From NCBI GenBank assembly GCA_024697065.1, contig JAILGE010000017.1, positions 1-40,073 of the forward strand: a DNA stretch of 40,073 nt, written 5' to 3'. The stretch's first letter is position 1; the number at the start of each line of letters is the position of its first letter. This DNA comes from Lachnospiraceae bacterium. Lineage in GTDB: Bacteria > Bacillota > Clostridia > Lachnospirales > Lachnospiraceae. The translations under genes and the position numbers were made by a program. The notes below the pieces were generated by a model, which searched no databases, had not been told where the DNA came from, and was given only the letters and a program-made list of their open reading frames with translations. Of the stretch, positions 7,100 to 14,857 are shown one piece after another.

Positions 7100-7128
7100 T
7101 TGTAAAAAGTGAGAGTGGAGGGTAAAAT
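7100..7128 (+). promoter_or_regulatory. Promoter of the division and cell-wall cluster
   Basis: TTGTAA (7100-7105) and TAAAAT (7123-7128) are 17 bases apart. The spacer contains GTGGAGGG (7115-7122) touching the -10 box, and similar G-rich boxes follow downstream, which suits MraZ-type autoregulation. Confidence 0.7.
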
Positions 7129-7181
7129 GATTTTTGTGGTGATTGGTGTCAGTTTTACGCAACTTTGTGGTGATTAGGGGT
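7115..7181 (+). promoter_or_regulatory. Candidate MraZ operator boxes
   Basis: GTGG-type boxes recur at 7115 (GTGGAGGG), 7136 and 7167. The last two lie in identical 12-mers TTTGTGGTGATT at 7133-7144 and 7164-7175. Spacings of 21 and 31 bases put them on the same DNA face. MraZ is known to bind short direct G-rich repeats upstream of its own gene, so autorepression is the likely role; the exact site requirement here is inferred. Confidence 0.55.
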
Positions 7182-7189
7182 AGAAATTC

Positions 7190-7627
7190 TTGTTCAAGAG
7201 TGATTTCAGCCATTCAATCGATGATAAGGGCAGGGTCATTATCCCGGCGAAATTCCGCGACGAGCTCGGGGAAGGTTTTGTCATCACCAAAGGCGTAAAG
7301 AGATGTCTCTGGGTACTGGATGCTGAAAGCTGGCATACACTTGCCGGCAAACTCCGTTCAATATCCGCCATAACAGAGGAAGGACACAAACTGCTCATGC
7401 ACTTTTGCGCGGCAGCAGTGGACGGAGAGACAGACAAGCAGGGAAGAGTTTTTCTCCCTCCCACACTTCGTGAATATGCGAACCTTTCCAAAGAGGCAGT
7501 GATCTGCGGTATGGACAACCGTCTTGAGATCTGGAGCAAAGAGGCTTACGAAGAGCAACTTAAGGCTTCCGACGATCTTACACCGCTTATCGGTAATCCT
7601 TCGATCGCTGAGATCGTTACATTTTAA
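7190..7627 (+). CDS. mraZ: Transcriptional regulator MraZ
   Basis: MraZ is a ring-forming AbrB-fold DNA-binding protein that regulates the division and cell-wall cluster it heads. The 145-residue protein shows the duplicated domain with FSHSIDDKGRVIIPAKFRDEL near 6-26 and the second copy DKQGRVFLPPTLREYA near 83-98. Length is typical. The start is TTG: the family begins very near this point (usual MFxGxY-type start, here MFKSDF), and AGGGGT at 7176-7181 is correctly spaced. rsmH follows within six bases. The G-rich repeats upstream suggest autoregulation. Confidence 0.95.
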   Translation: MFKSDFSHSIDDKGRVIIPAKFRDELGEGFVITKGVKRCLWVLDAESWHTLAGKLRSISAITEEGHKLLMHFCAAAVDGETDKQGRVFLPPTLREYANLSKEAVICGMDNRLEIWSKEAYEEQLKASDDLTPLIGNPSIAEIVTF

Positions 7628-7632
7628 GGCCT

Positions 7633-8571
7633 ATGGAATTTAGTCATATACCGGTTCTTTATAAGGAAGTAATGGAAGGAATGGCTGTCAGGGCAGATGG
7701 TGCATATATAGACGGCACCGTCGGAGGCGGCGGACATTCGTCAGGCATCGCGGCAGGCCTGGGAGATGAAGGCAGATTATATTGCTTTGACCAGGATACG
7801 GAGGCTCTTGCAGCCGCCGGAAAGCGACTTGAAGAGTTTGGTTCGAAGGTTTGTTTCTATCATGACAATTATGTGAATGCCGTTAAGGATCTTAAAGCTG
7901 ACGGAGTGACCGGAGTTGACGGGATCCTCCTTGATATAGGAGTTTCTTCTTATCAGTTAGATAATCCGGAGAGGGGATTTTCCTACAACGAAGATGCGCC
8001 CCTCGATATGAGGATGAACAGGGAGAATCCCTTAAGCGCTTACGAGATAGTCAACGATTACGAAGAAAAGGAACTGGCGAGGATCCTGAAGGAGTACGGG
8101 GAAGAAAAGTTCGCGGGGAGGATAGCGAAGAATATCGTCTCAGAACGTGCGAAGGCTCCCATACGTACCACATTTGAATTAAACGAGATCATTAAGATGT
8201 CCATTCCTGCAAAGATGCGTGCGGACGGGCATCCTTCCAAGAGAACATATCAGGCGCTCAGAGTGGAGTGCAATAGGGAACTGGATGTTCTCAAAGAATC
8301 TATAGACGGGATGATAGACTTCTTAAATCCCGGCGGAAGGCTTTTGATAATAAGCTTTCAGTCACTGGAAGACAGGATAGTGAAGAATGCTTTCAGAACA
8401 GCCGAAAATCCGTGCATCTGCCCGCCGTCACTTCCACAGTGCGTATGCGGCAGGAAGTCAAAGGGGAAGGTGATCACAAGACATCCGATCACCGCATCAG
8501 CCGAGGAGGCTGAAGAAAACAGGCGTTCAAAGCCTGCGAAATTGAGAATTTTTGAAAAAGGGGACGTTTAA
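7633..8571 (+). CDS. rsmH: 16S rRNA (cytosine1402-N4)-methyltransferase
   Basis: RsmH (MraW) methylates N4 of C1402 in the ribosomal P site using S-adenosylmethionine. The 312-residue protein has the SAM-binding loop GTVGGGGHS at 28-36, the LLDIGVSSYQLD motif and the C-terminal signature RLLIISFQSLEDRIVK followed by a cysteine-rich loop (PCICPPSLPQCVCGRKSKG). This is the usual length and the usual position after mraZ. The gene is probably translated from the mraZ transcript; the ftsL-like gene begins 16 bases after its stop. Confidence 0.97.
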   Translation: MEFSHIPVLYKEVMEGMAVRADGAYIDGTVGGGGHSSGIAAGLGDEGRLYCFDQDTEALAAAGKRLEEFGSKVCFYHDNYVNAVKDLKADGVTGVDGILLDIGVSSYQLDNPERGFSYNEDAPLDMRMNRENPLSAYEIVNDYEEKELARILKEYGEEKFAGRIAKNIVSERAKAPIRTTFELNEIIKMSIPAKMRADGHPSKRTYQALRVECNRELDVLKESIDGMIDFLNPGGRLLIISFQSLEDRIVKNAFRTAENPCICPPSLPQCVCGRKSKGKVITRHPITASAEEAEENRRSKPAKLRIFEKGDV

Positions 8572-8587
8572 AGAGCGTCGGGGTAAG

Positions 8588-9007
8588 ATGATGAAAGAAG
8601 ATTACGTTTACGGCAATGCAGTAAGAAAAAGGCAGGAAGAAGTCGAGATCCATCCTATCATACTGGAGAGGAAGAATGATAAGAGATTCAGACTTACTTT
8701 TTCCAATTGGGCCATGATAAGTATTCTTACTGTGGGCCTGGCGCTTTCGGTATTATATTCCATGAATCTTCAGTCGGAGATATCTGTTGCTGACAAAGAG
8801 TATGCGGCACTGTATAATTCATATGCTGCCCTCAGAGATGCCAACAACAATGTTGAGGAGAATCTTGAGAACAGCATCAATTCTGAAGAGATCAGGAGGA
8901 TAGCTTCCGAACAGTACGGAATGAAGCTTGCGGGTGAAGGCCAGATCGTGACCTACGCAGCAGATAAGGCAGACTATACAGAGCAGTATTCTGTAGTAGA
9001 TGACTGA
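8588..9007 (+). CDS. ftsL: FtsL-like division protein
   Basis: This 139-residue protein has a basic cytoplasmic N-terminus, one membrane segment near 40-60 (MISILTVGLALSVLYSM) and an extracytoplasmic part that could form a coiled coil, ending in SEEIRRIASEQYGM. That is the architecture of FtsL/DivIC proteins, which bridge FtsQ/DivIB to the septal PBP and FtsW. Sequence conservation in this family is low, so the call rests on architecture and on its place between rsmH and the PBP. ATG 8588 or 8591 both fit GGGG at 8580-8583; a longer TTG start at 8552 would overlap rsmH and has no ribosome site. Confidence 0.8.
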   Translation: MMKEDYVYGNAVRKRQEEVEIHPIILERKNDKRFRLTFSNWAMISILTVGLALSVLYSMNLQSEISVADKEYAALYNSYAALRDANNNVEENLENSINSEEIRRIASEQYGMKLAGEGQIVTYAADKADYTEQYSVVDD

Positions 9008-9036
9008 TCCGTCTATTTCGGAAATATGAAATATAG

Positions 9037-11277
9037 ATGGATAACAAAAGAAAAGGTAAAAAAGGAAATTCTACAACTGATAAGCTTGCGGGAGAATTTG
9101 CACGCGAGCTTGGAAAAGATGTTGCCAAAGTCATAAACCGCAGAGAAGAATTTGGACCTGCGGATATAAAGAAAAAAGAGTATATCAAAACTGCCGACTT
9201 TAAGCTCAAGATCACCATGGCGGCGATTATCATCATATTTGCCGTACTGATAGGCAGAGTCGGATATATCATGGCCAACAAAGGCGATGAATACAGCAAG
9301 CAGGTTTTGGCACAGCAGGAATACGCTTCCACTTCTATCCCGGCTAAAAGAGGCTCCATAGTTGCCAGCAACGGCAAGATCCTTGCCCAGTCGGAAAAGG
9401 TCTATAAACTGATCCTGGATTCTTATCATACCCTGGAAGGTGAAACGAACGATCACAATATGGATGTTACACTCGATGCAGTGGAACATATTTTTGGCAT
9501 TGCAAGAAGTGATATGGACACTTTCATAAGCGCTAACCCCGGGAGTAAATATAAAGTTATACTTCCGGAAGTAACATATGCGCAGATGATGAACTACAGG
9601 CAGTATGTCGAAGATCAGAATAACGCTGTGAGGACTGCAGCTGCGGAAGCTCATGTAAAGGCCAAGGCATCTCTCCTCATCAACACATCGGCTGTTTATT
9701 TTGAACCCTATTACAGAAGAGTTTATCCCGAAGGTACTCTTGCTTCGGATGTGCTGGGCTATATCAGCGATTCAAAGGGCGCGGCAGGACTTGAAGGTTA
9801 TTACAATGATATCCTCACCGGTACCGATGGAAGAGAGTACGGATATCTCATGGATGAGAATTCTTTTGAGCGTACCACCATCGAAGCTGAGAACGGAAAG
9901 ACCATCGTAACCACCATTGATCCTTATATCCAGAGTGTCTGCGAAACAGCTATCGCGGCTTACAACGAGGAACATGCGGGAGAATTCCGTGAGGGTGAGA
10001 TGGGCTCCGTAAATACAGGTGTCATCGTAATGAAGATCAACACGGGCGAGATACTTGCCATGGCCAGTTATCCTTATTACAATCCAAATGAGCCCAACGA
10101 TCTTTCCATGTATACTCCCGAAACCGTAAGCTCCATGGTGCCTTACGTTGCTGAGGCTATGAGTGGTGCCAGTGGAAGGACTGTTTCCGAGAATGAAGTC
10201 ACGGAACTTGATGTGTCAGCTTTCCTGTGGCAGAACTTCTGTACAGGTGTATCCTACGAGCCGGGATCGGTATGCAAGACCTTTACTGTTGCGGCGGGAC
10301 TTGACACCGGCAGCGTTCACGACGGAGATACATTTAACTGCGGCGGAGAACTTACTTTCGGTGAGGGGAAAAATGCCACCACCATTCACTGTCATAACAG
10401 AAACGGTGACGGTATACTTGATGTTAAACAGGCTGTGGAAAAATCCTGCAACGTTTCCCTGATGATGATGGGTCAGCGCCTTGGAAAAGATGAGTTCCTC
10501 AGATATCAGAGGAATTTCGGATTCGGAAGCAAGACCGGAGTGGATCTTGCCGGAGAAATGGATACGTCCGGAGTAGTATTCAATGAGAATACAATGGGGC
10601 TGGTGGAGCTTATGACTTCAACCTTCGGACAGGGCTTCAGAGTGACGATGATACAGACCATCACCGCATACTGCAGTCTGATCAACGGCGGATACCTTTA
10701 CAAACCTCATCTTGTGAGCAGGATAGAAAATGATGACGGAACGGTGGTTCAGAATATCGAGCCTGAGATGATCAAGCAGGTCATCTCACCTGAAGTATCG
10801 GATCTTATGAAGGATTACTGTATCGGAGTTGTTGACGAAGGTACGGGTACCAGAGCAAGACCTGCGGGATACCGCATAGGTGGAAAGACAGGTACCGCGG
10901 AGTATTCCGGTAAGGGTAAGGTCAGCTATACTGTATCATTTATGGGCTTTGCCCCTGCAGATGATCCTCAGATAGCGATCTATGTTGTAATCGACAGACC
11001 CAATGCCGCATCACAGGAAGACGGAACCAGATATGCATGTCTTATATGCAGAGAGATATTGGGACAGATCCTGCCGCATCTTGGAGTGCCCAAGACCGAG
11101 CTCATCACGGAAGAGGAGAGAAGAGAGCAGAATATCCCGAATACGGCTGTACTTCATGGAAGCTCGTCAACGGAAGATGAGAGTGAAGACGGAGAAACTC
11201 TTGATGATGAAGGCGCAGCTCCTGCGCCCGGGGATGAGATCAAACCGGATGAAGAGACCGGAGAAGGAGATGAATGA
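9037..11277 (+). CDS. ftsI: Class B penicillin-binding protein (FtsI/SpoVD-type transpeptidase)
   Basis: This 746-residue protein cross-links septal peptidoglycan. A charged cytoplasmic head (1-58) precedes one membrane anchor near 59-79, then a PBP dimerisation domain (RGSIVASNGKILAQ at 106-119), then the transpeptidase domain. The active-site serine is Ser411 in SVCK (411-414), the SxN motif is SCN (470-472) and KTGT lies at 617-620. Cysteine in the third position of SxxK is unusual. There is no PASTA domain; the last ~55 residues are a highly acidic, disordered-looking tail. murD overlaps its end by one to four bases. It could be labelled pbpB or spoVD; no sporulation genes are in view, so ftsI is the safer name. 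Confidence 0.92.
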   Translation: MDNKRKGKKGNSTTDKLAGEFARELGKDVAKVINRREEFGPADIKKKEYIKTADFKLKITMAAIIIIFAVLIGRVGYIMANKGDEYSKQVLAQQEYASTSIPAKRGSIVASNGKILAQSEKVYKLILDSYHTLEGETNDHNMDVTLDAVEHIFGIARSDMDTFISANPGSKYKVILPEVTYAQMMNYRQYVEDQNNAVRTAAAEAHVKAKASLLINTSAVYFEPYYRRVYPEGTLASDVLGYISDSKGAAGLEGYYNDILTGTDGREYGYLMDENSFERTTIEAENGKTIVTTIDPYIQSVCETAIAAYNEEHAGEFREGEMGSVNTGVIVMKINTGEILAMASYPYYNPNEPNDLSMYTPETVSSMVPYVAEAMSGASGRTVSENEVTELDVSAFLWQNFCTGVSYEPGSVCKTFTVAAGLDTGSVHDGDTFNCGGELTFGEGKNATTIHCHNRNGDGILDVKQAVEKSCNVSLMMMGQRLGKDEFLRYQRNFGFGSKTGVDLAGEMDTSGVVFNENTMGLVELMTSTFGQGFRVTMIQTITAYCSLINGGYLYKPHLVSRIENDDGTVVQNIEPEMIKQVISPEVSDLMKDYCIGVVDEGTGTRARPAGYRIGGKTGTAEYSGKGKVSYTVSFMGFAPADDPQIAIYVVIDRPNAASQEDGTRYACLICREILGQILPHLGVPKTELITEEERREQNIPNTAVLHGSSSTEDESEDGETLDDEGAAPAPGDEIKPDEETGEGDE

Positions 11278-12746
11278 TGAGAGATTTTAACGGAAAAAAG
11301 ATAATAATCGTAGGTGCGGGTAAGAGCGGACAGGCTGCGGCAGCAATGCTTAAGTGCCAGGGGGCTGATCCAGTTATATATGATGAAAATAAAGACCTGA
11401 ATGAAGAGTCAGTATACGGAAAGCTTACGGTCACCATAGCAGGATATTTAAAAGCATTCGGAAATATTCCCGTGTCGCGTGATGAAAAGAGCGGTAACGT
11501 GATCAGAAGGAACGGCAGTGCAGAAAATGCCGATGCTGTTGCCCATGAGATCCGTATTGTCAAGGAAGCCCTTTCCGATGCGGATCTTGAAGGTGCCACT
11601 GAGGTCATAATGAGTCCCGGAGTACCTGTTGATACTCCGCTGGTGGAGCGCTTTAAGAGCAGAGGGCTTCGGATATCAGGAGAAATAGAACTTGCTTACG
11701 AGTGCGCCAGGGGAAAGCTCGTCGCCATCACCGGAACCAACGGCAAGACCACCACTACAGCCCTTACGGGTGCTATAGTAAGGGATTATTTCGGAAGAGC
11801 GAGAGTGGTCGGCAATATAGGTGATCCTTATACCGATGCGGCTCTTTTTACAACTGACGAGGATGTGACTGTTGCAGAGATCTCCAGCTTCCAGCTTGAG
11901 ACCACGGATACTTTCCACCCGCAGGTGTCGGCGATACTCAATATCACTCCCGATCATTTAAACCGTCATCATACAATGGAGAACTATGCTGCATGTAAAG
12001 AATCGGTTACGGCCAATCAGACTCCTGATGAATTCTGTGTTCTCAATCATGATGATCCGTATACTCTTGATTTCGGCAAAAGATGCCCCTGCAGCGTGAT
12101 ATGGTTTTCATCGAAGGACAGGCTTGATGACGGATATTTCCTTGAGGATGAATATATCTGCAGGGCAGAGGGCGGTAAGGTTGAGAAGCTCCTCAATGTA
12201 CATGAAATGAAACTTTTGGGAAGGCATAATGCGGAGAATGTCATGGCTGCCATCGCCATGACTTCGGCAATAGATATTCCCATGGAGAGCATAATAAAGA
12301 CCGTAAAAGGTTTTGATGCGGTTGAACACAGGATCGAATATGTCAGGACGGTTAAAGGCGTGGCGTATTATAACGATTCCAAGGGAACCAATCCCGATGC
12401 TGCAATTAAAGCGATCGAAGCAATGGAGAGAAAGACTGTACTGATAGGCGGAGGATATGATAAACAGAACACTTATGATGAGTGGATCGAAGCCTTCGGC
12501 GACAAGATAAGCAGTCTTATCCTTCTGGGACAGACCAAGGATAAGATCGCAGAGTGCGCAAGACGTCACGGATTTAATGACATTGTGTTCGCTACATCAA
12601 TGGAAGATGCGGTAAACAAAGCACATTCCATCGCAAAGTCGGGTGAGGCTGTTCTTCTTTCTCCTGCATGTGCCAGCTGGGGGATGTTCAAGAATTACGA
12701 AGAACGCGGAAGGATATTCAAGGAACTGGTACGGGAACTTAAGTAA
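11277..12746 (+). CDS. murD: UDP-N-acetylmuramoylalanine--D-glutamate ligase
   Basis: MurD adds D-glutamate to UDP-MurNAc-L-Ala in the cytoplasm. The protein is about 489 residues against a usual ~450. The Rossmann-like N-terminal domain starts KKIIIVGAGKSG, SPGVP lies near 113-117, and the ATP loop GTNGKTTTT near 153-161. The C-terminal domain carries DSKGTNPDA and LLSPACASWGMF. The extra length falls between the first strands and SPGVP (roughly 47-95), where a charged insert of about 40 residues is present. ATG 11277 has AAGGAG seven bases upstream; ATG 11274 is also possible. Both overlap the PBP stop, implying coupling. mraY, which normally lies between PBP and murD, is absent. Confidence 0.96.
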   Translation: MRDFNGKKIIIVGAGKSGQAAAAMLKCQGADPVIYDENKDLNEESVYGKLTVTIAGYLKAFGNIPVSRDEKSGNVIRRNGSAENADAVAHEIRIVKEALSDADLEGATEVIMSPGVPVDTPLVERFKSRGLRISGEIELAYECARGKLVAITGTNGKTTTTALTGAIVRDYFGRARVVGNIGDPYTDAALFTTDEDVTVAEISSFQLETTDTFHPQVSAILNITPDHLNRHHTMENYAACKESVTANQTPDEFCVLNHDDPYTLDFGKRCPCSVIWFSSKDRLDDGYFLEDEYICRAEGGKVEKLLNVHEMKLLGRHNAENVMAAIAMTSAIDIPMESIIKTVKGFDAVEHRIEYVRTVKGVAYYNDSKGTNPDAAIKAIEAMERKTVLIGGGYDKQNTYDEWIEAFGDKISSLILLGQTKDKIAECARRHGFNDIVFATSMEDAVNKAHSIAKSGEAVLLSPACASWGMFKNYEERGRIFKELVRELK

Positions 12747-12749
12747 CAT

Positions 12750-13976
12750 ATGGGAAAGAATAAAGAAAAGATCCAAAGAAAAACCATAGATACACTCGGC
12801 GTGATGCTGTTCCTCATAATGTTAGGCTTACTGGTATGGGGACTTATCATGATCGCTTCCTCCAGTGCTTATACGAGCGTTATCCGCGAAGACAGACCTA
12901 TGTATTCCTATATCAGGAAACAGGCATTGGCGGAAATGATGGGACTGGTTCTGGTCGCGATCATTATGACACCCTGGGGTGGTTTCGTCATTTCATTGTT
13001 CAGACGCAGTTTTCCGAGATGGGTGCTTCTTATACTTGCTGTTGCTTCGGTTTTCCTGCTTCTGTTTATCGGTAATGCGGAAGGCGGTGCGACAAGATGG
13101 TTTACCATACCTCACACCTCGATAAACGTGCAGCCGGCTGAGATAGTAAAGGCTTCTCTGATACTCGTGCTGGCAGGCGAGATATCCTCTTATACCGGAT
13201 TGAACAGACTGTGGGCCGGTTATGCAGTTCTGTTTGGCCTTGCGGCTGCTCTTGCTGCTATAGTATATGAGATTTCCGATAACCTCTCTTCTGCGATGAT
13301 CATTGCGGGAATAGGTTTTGTAATGCTCTTTGTATCCACTAAGGATATTAAATTACATTTTGGAATGGTGATCGCCGGGCTTATAATCGCGTCTTTATTT
13401 GTTCAACATATGAGAAAGTTGCCGCCATCTGCGGAATATGACTTCCGTACCCAGCGAGTACTGGCATGGCTTCATCCGGAAAATTACATGGACGGTACGG
13501 GATATCAGACAATGCAGGCCCTGTATGCCATCGGATCCGGCGGAGTTCTGGGAAAAGGTATAGGCCAGGGTATCCAGAAGCTAGGTAAAGTACCTGAAGT
13601 GCATAATGATATGATATTCTCCGTTGTATGTGAAGAAACAGGACTGCTTGGAGCTGCGGGACTCATAGTTCTTTTTGGAGCGATGGTCCTTTGTATAGGG
13701 ATGATCGCACTCAAAACTCATGATATTTACAAAAAGCTTGTTGTATCCGGCGTGATGGCGCATATCGCGATCCAGGTCATGCTCAATATCATGGTAGTTA
13801 CTGCCATAACACCCAATACCGGTGTAGGTCTTCCTTTTATCAGTTACGGAGGATCGGCGGTGCTCGTCCTCATGGCGGAAGTGGGAATTGTTATGCGTAT
13901 ATCCTGGGAAAATGCATGCACCATAGTGGAATTTAAAGACAGGAAAGCAAAAAAGAGTGAAACTGACAGAACGTGA
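12750..13976 (+). CDS. ftsW: SEDS-family peptidoglycan glycosyltransferase FtsW
   Basis: This 408-residue polytopic membrane protein polymerises lipid II at the septum as partner of the class B PBP encoded upstream. It has about ten hydrophobic segments and the SEDS signatures: the GGATRWFTIP segment, GSGGVLGKGIGQGIQKLGKVPEVHNDMIF near 256-284, and VGLPFISYGGSA near the end. The gene starts three bases after murD stops and overlaps the start of ftsQ by 20 bases. RodA and SpoVE are paralogues; placement beside ftsQ and ftsZ favours FtsW. murG, normally between ftsW and ftsQ, is missing. Confidence 0.94.
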   Translation: MGKNKEKIQRKTIDTLGVMLFLIMLGLLVWGLIMIASSSAYTSVIREDRPMYSYIRKQALAEMMGLVLVAIIMTPWGGFVISLFRRSFPRWVLLILAVASVFLLLFIGNAEGGATRWFTIPHTSINVQPAEIVKASLILVLAGEISSYTGLNRLWAGYAVLFGLAAALAAIVYEISDNLSSAMIIAGIGFVMLFVSTKDIKLHFGMVIAGLIIASLFVQHMRKLPPSAEYDFRTQRVLAWLHPENYMDGTGYQTMQALYAIGSGGVLGKGIGQGIQKLGKVPEVHNDMIFSVVCEETGLLGAAGLIVLFGAMVLCIGMIALKTHDIYKKLVVSGVMAHIAIQVMLNIMVVTAITPNTGVGLPFISYGGSAVLVLMAEVGIVMRISWENACTIVEFKDRKAKKSETDRT

Positions 13977-14706
13977 AGTTAATTACATAGTTAAGAAGAA
14001 GGAGAATATCTTTCATCTGATCTTTGCGGTGATGCTGGTGGTATTCGGCTTTTTTCTGTTGCAGAAGCATACGGAAGTCAGGAATGTGACGGTTGAAGGC
14101 TGCTATCACTATACGGCAGCCGATATGAGAGATATCGTCGAGAGAGGGTGGTTTGGAGACAATACCATAATGCTCTCATTTAAATATAAGAACAAAGCCA
14201 TAAAGGACATTCCCTTTATCGAGTCGGTAAATGTGGATGTGGTCAGTTCTAATTCCGTAAAGATCTATGTACAGGAAAAGGAAGTGGCAGGTTTCGTCAA
14301 CTATCGTGACAGCCTTATGTATTTTGACAGGGACGGCGTAGTGGTGGAGTGTACGGATGTCAGGATGCAGGGAATCCCGGAAGTGACGGGGCTTAAATTT
14401 GACAGGTGCGATCTGTATGAGAAGCTTCCGGTGGGAGATGACAGAGTATTCGGACAGATACTTGATCTTGCACAGGCACTCAGGGCCAATGACCTGGCTA
14501 TCAGCAGGATAGATGTGGATGAGAATGAGGGATTCTCGGCGGAAAGCGGAGACATACTTATCAAGTTCGGTAAGTTCGATAATATAGACCGCAAGGTCCA
14601 GATGGCAGCAAAGCTGCTCTTCGATATGGGAGTTGAGTACCCCAAATCCGGAGTACTTCATCTGGAGGATTATGAGTTAGGGAAGGAAACCTTCTTTTTC
14701 ACATAA
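13957..14706 (+). CDS. ftsQ: Division protein FtsQ/DivIB with POTRA domain
   Basis: This 249-residue bitopic protein stabilises the FtsL and PBP division subcomplex. A short basic head is followed by a membrane segment near 18-35 (LIFAVMLVVFGFFLLQ). A POTRA domain begins at VRNVTVEGCYHYTAADM and continues through the beta domain (YFDRDGVVVECT). The GTG start at 13957 lies inside the end of ftsW with AGGAAAG upstream, and no better start is visible. The family is poorly conserved, but architecture and context are typical. Confidence 0.9.
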   Translation: MKLTEREVNYIVKKKENIFHLIFAVMLVVFGFFLLQKHTEVRNVTVEGCYHYTAADMRDIVERGWFGDNTIMLSFKYKNKAIKDIPFIESVNVDVVSSNSVKIYVQEKEVAGFVNYRDSLMYFDRDGVVVECTDVRMQGIPEVTGLKFDRCDLYEKLPVGDDRVFGQILDLAQALRANDLAISRIDVDENEGFSAESGDILIKFGKFDNIDRKVQMAAKLLFDMGVEYPKSGVLHLEDYELGKETFFFT

Positions 14707-14729
14707 TGACCGCACTGGTCAATAGAAGC

Positions 14730-14761
14730 ACCTGCAATGCGCATTTTTACGTATTACAGGT
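14730..14761 (+). promoter_or_regulatory. Leader hairpin between ftsQ and ftsZ
   Basis: ACCTGCAATGCG (14730-14741) pairs with CGTATTACAGGT (14750-14761) through 12 positions, with one mismatch and one G:U pair, around an 8-base loop. No T run follows on either strand, so it is not a standard terminator. It could be an RNA-stability or processing element, or a protein site that sets ftsZ apart from the upstream genes. Confidence 0.55.
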
Positions 14762-14789
14762 TGCGGTAAAAGATAAAAAAAGTTAAAAT

Positions 14790-14818
14790 TTAACAGATTG
14801 AATGTTAACTTTTAAAGT
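14790..14818 (+). promoter_or_regulatory. Candidate ftsZ promoter
   Basis: TTAACA (14790-14795) and TAAAGT (14813-14818) are 17 bases apart in an AT-rich stretch 40 bases before the ftsZ start. Both boxes are imperfect. A separate ftsZ promoter is common in Firmicutes, but this one is only plausible. Confidence 0.35.
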
Positions 14819-14857
14819 CAATGTTTAAAATATGAGAGCGGGCAGGAGGAATTTACT

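Noticed and set aside
9300-11280. Additional open frames opposite the PBP, FtsZ, PrfC and RecN genes
   Set aside because: They are shadows of strongly supported genes, with no ribosome sites or recognisable domains.
14707-14721. TGACC/GGTCA inverted repeat after ftsQ as a terminator
   Set aside because: Only a 5 bp stem and no T run.
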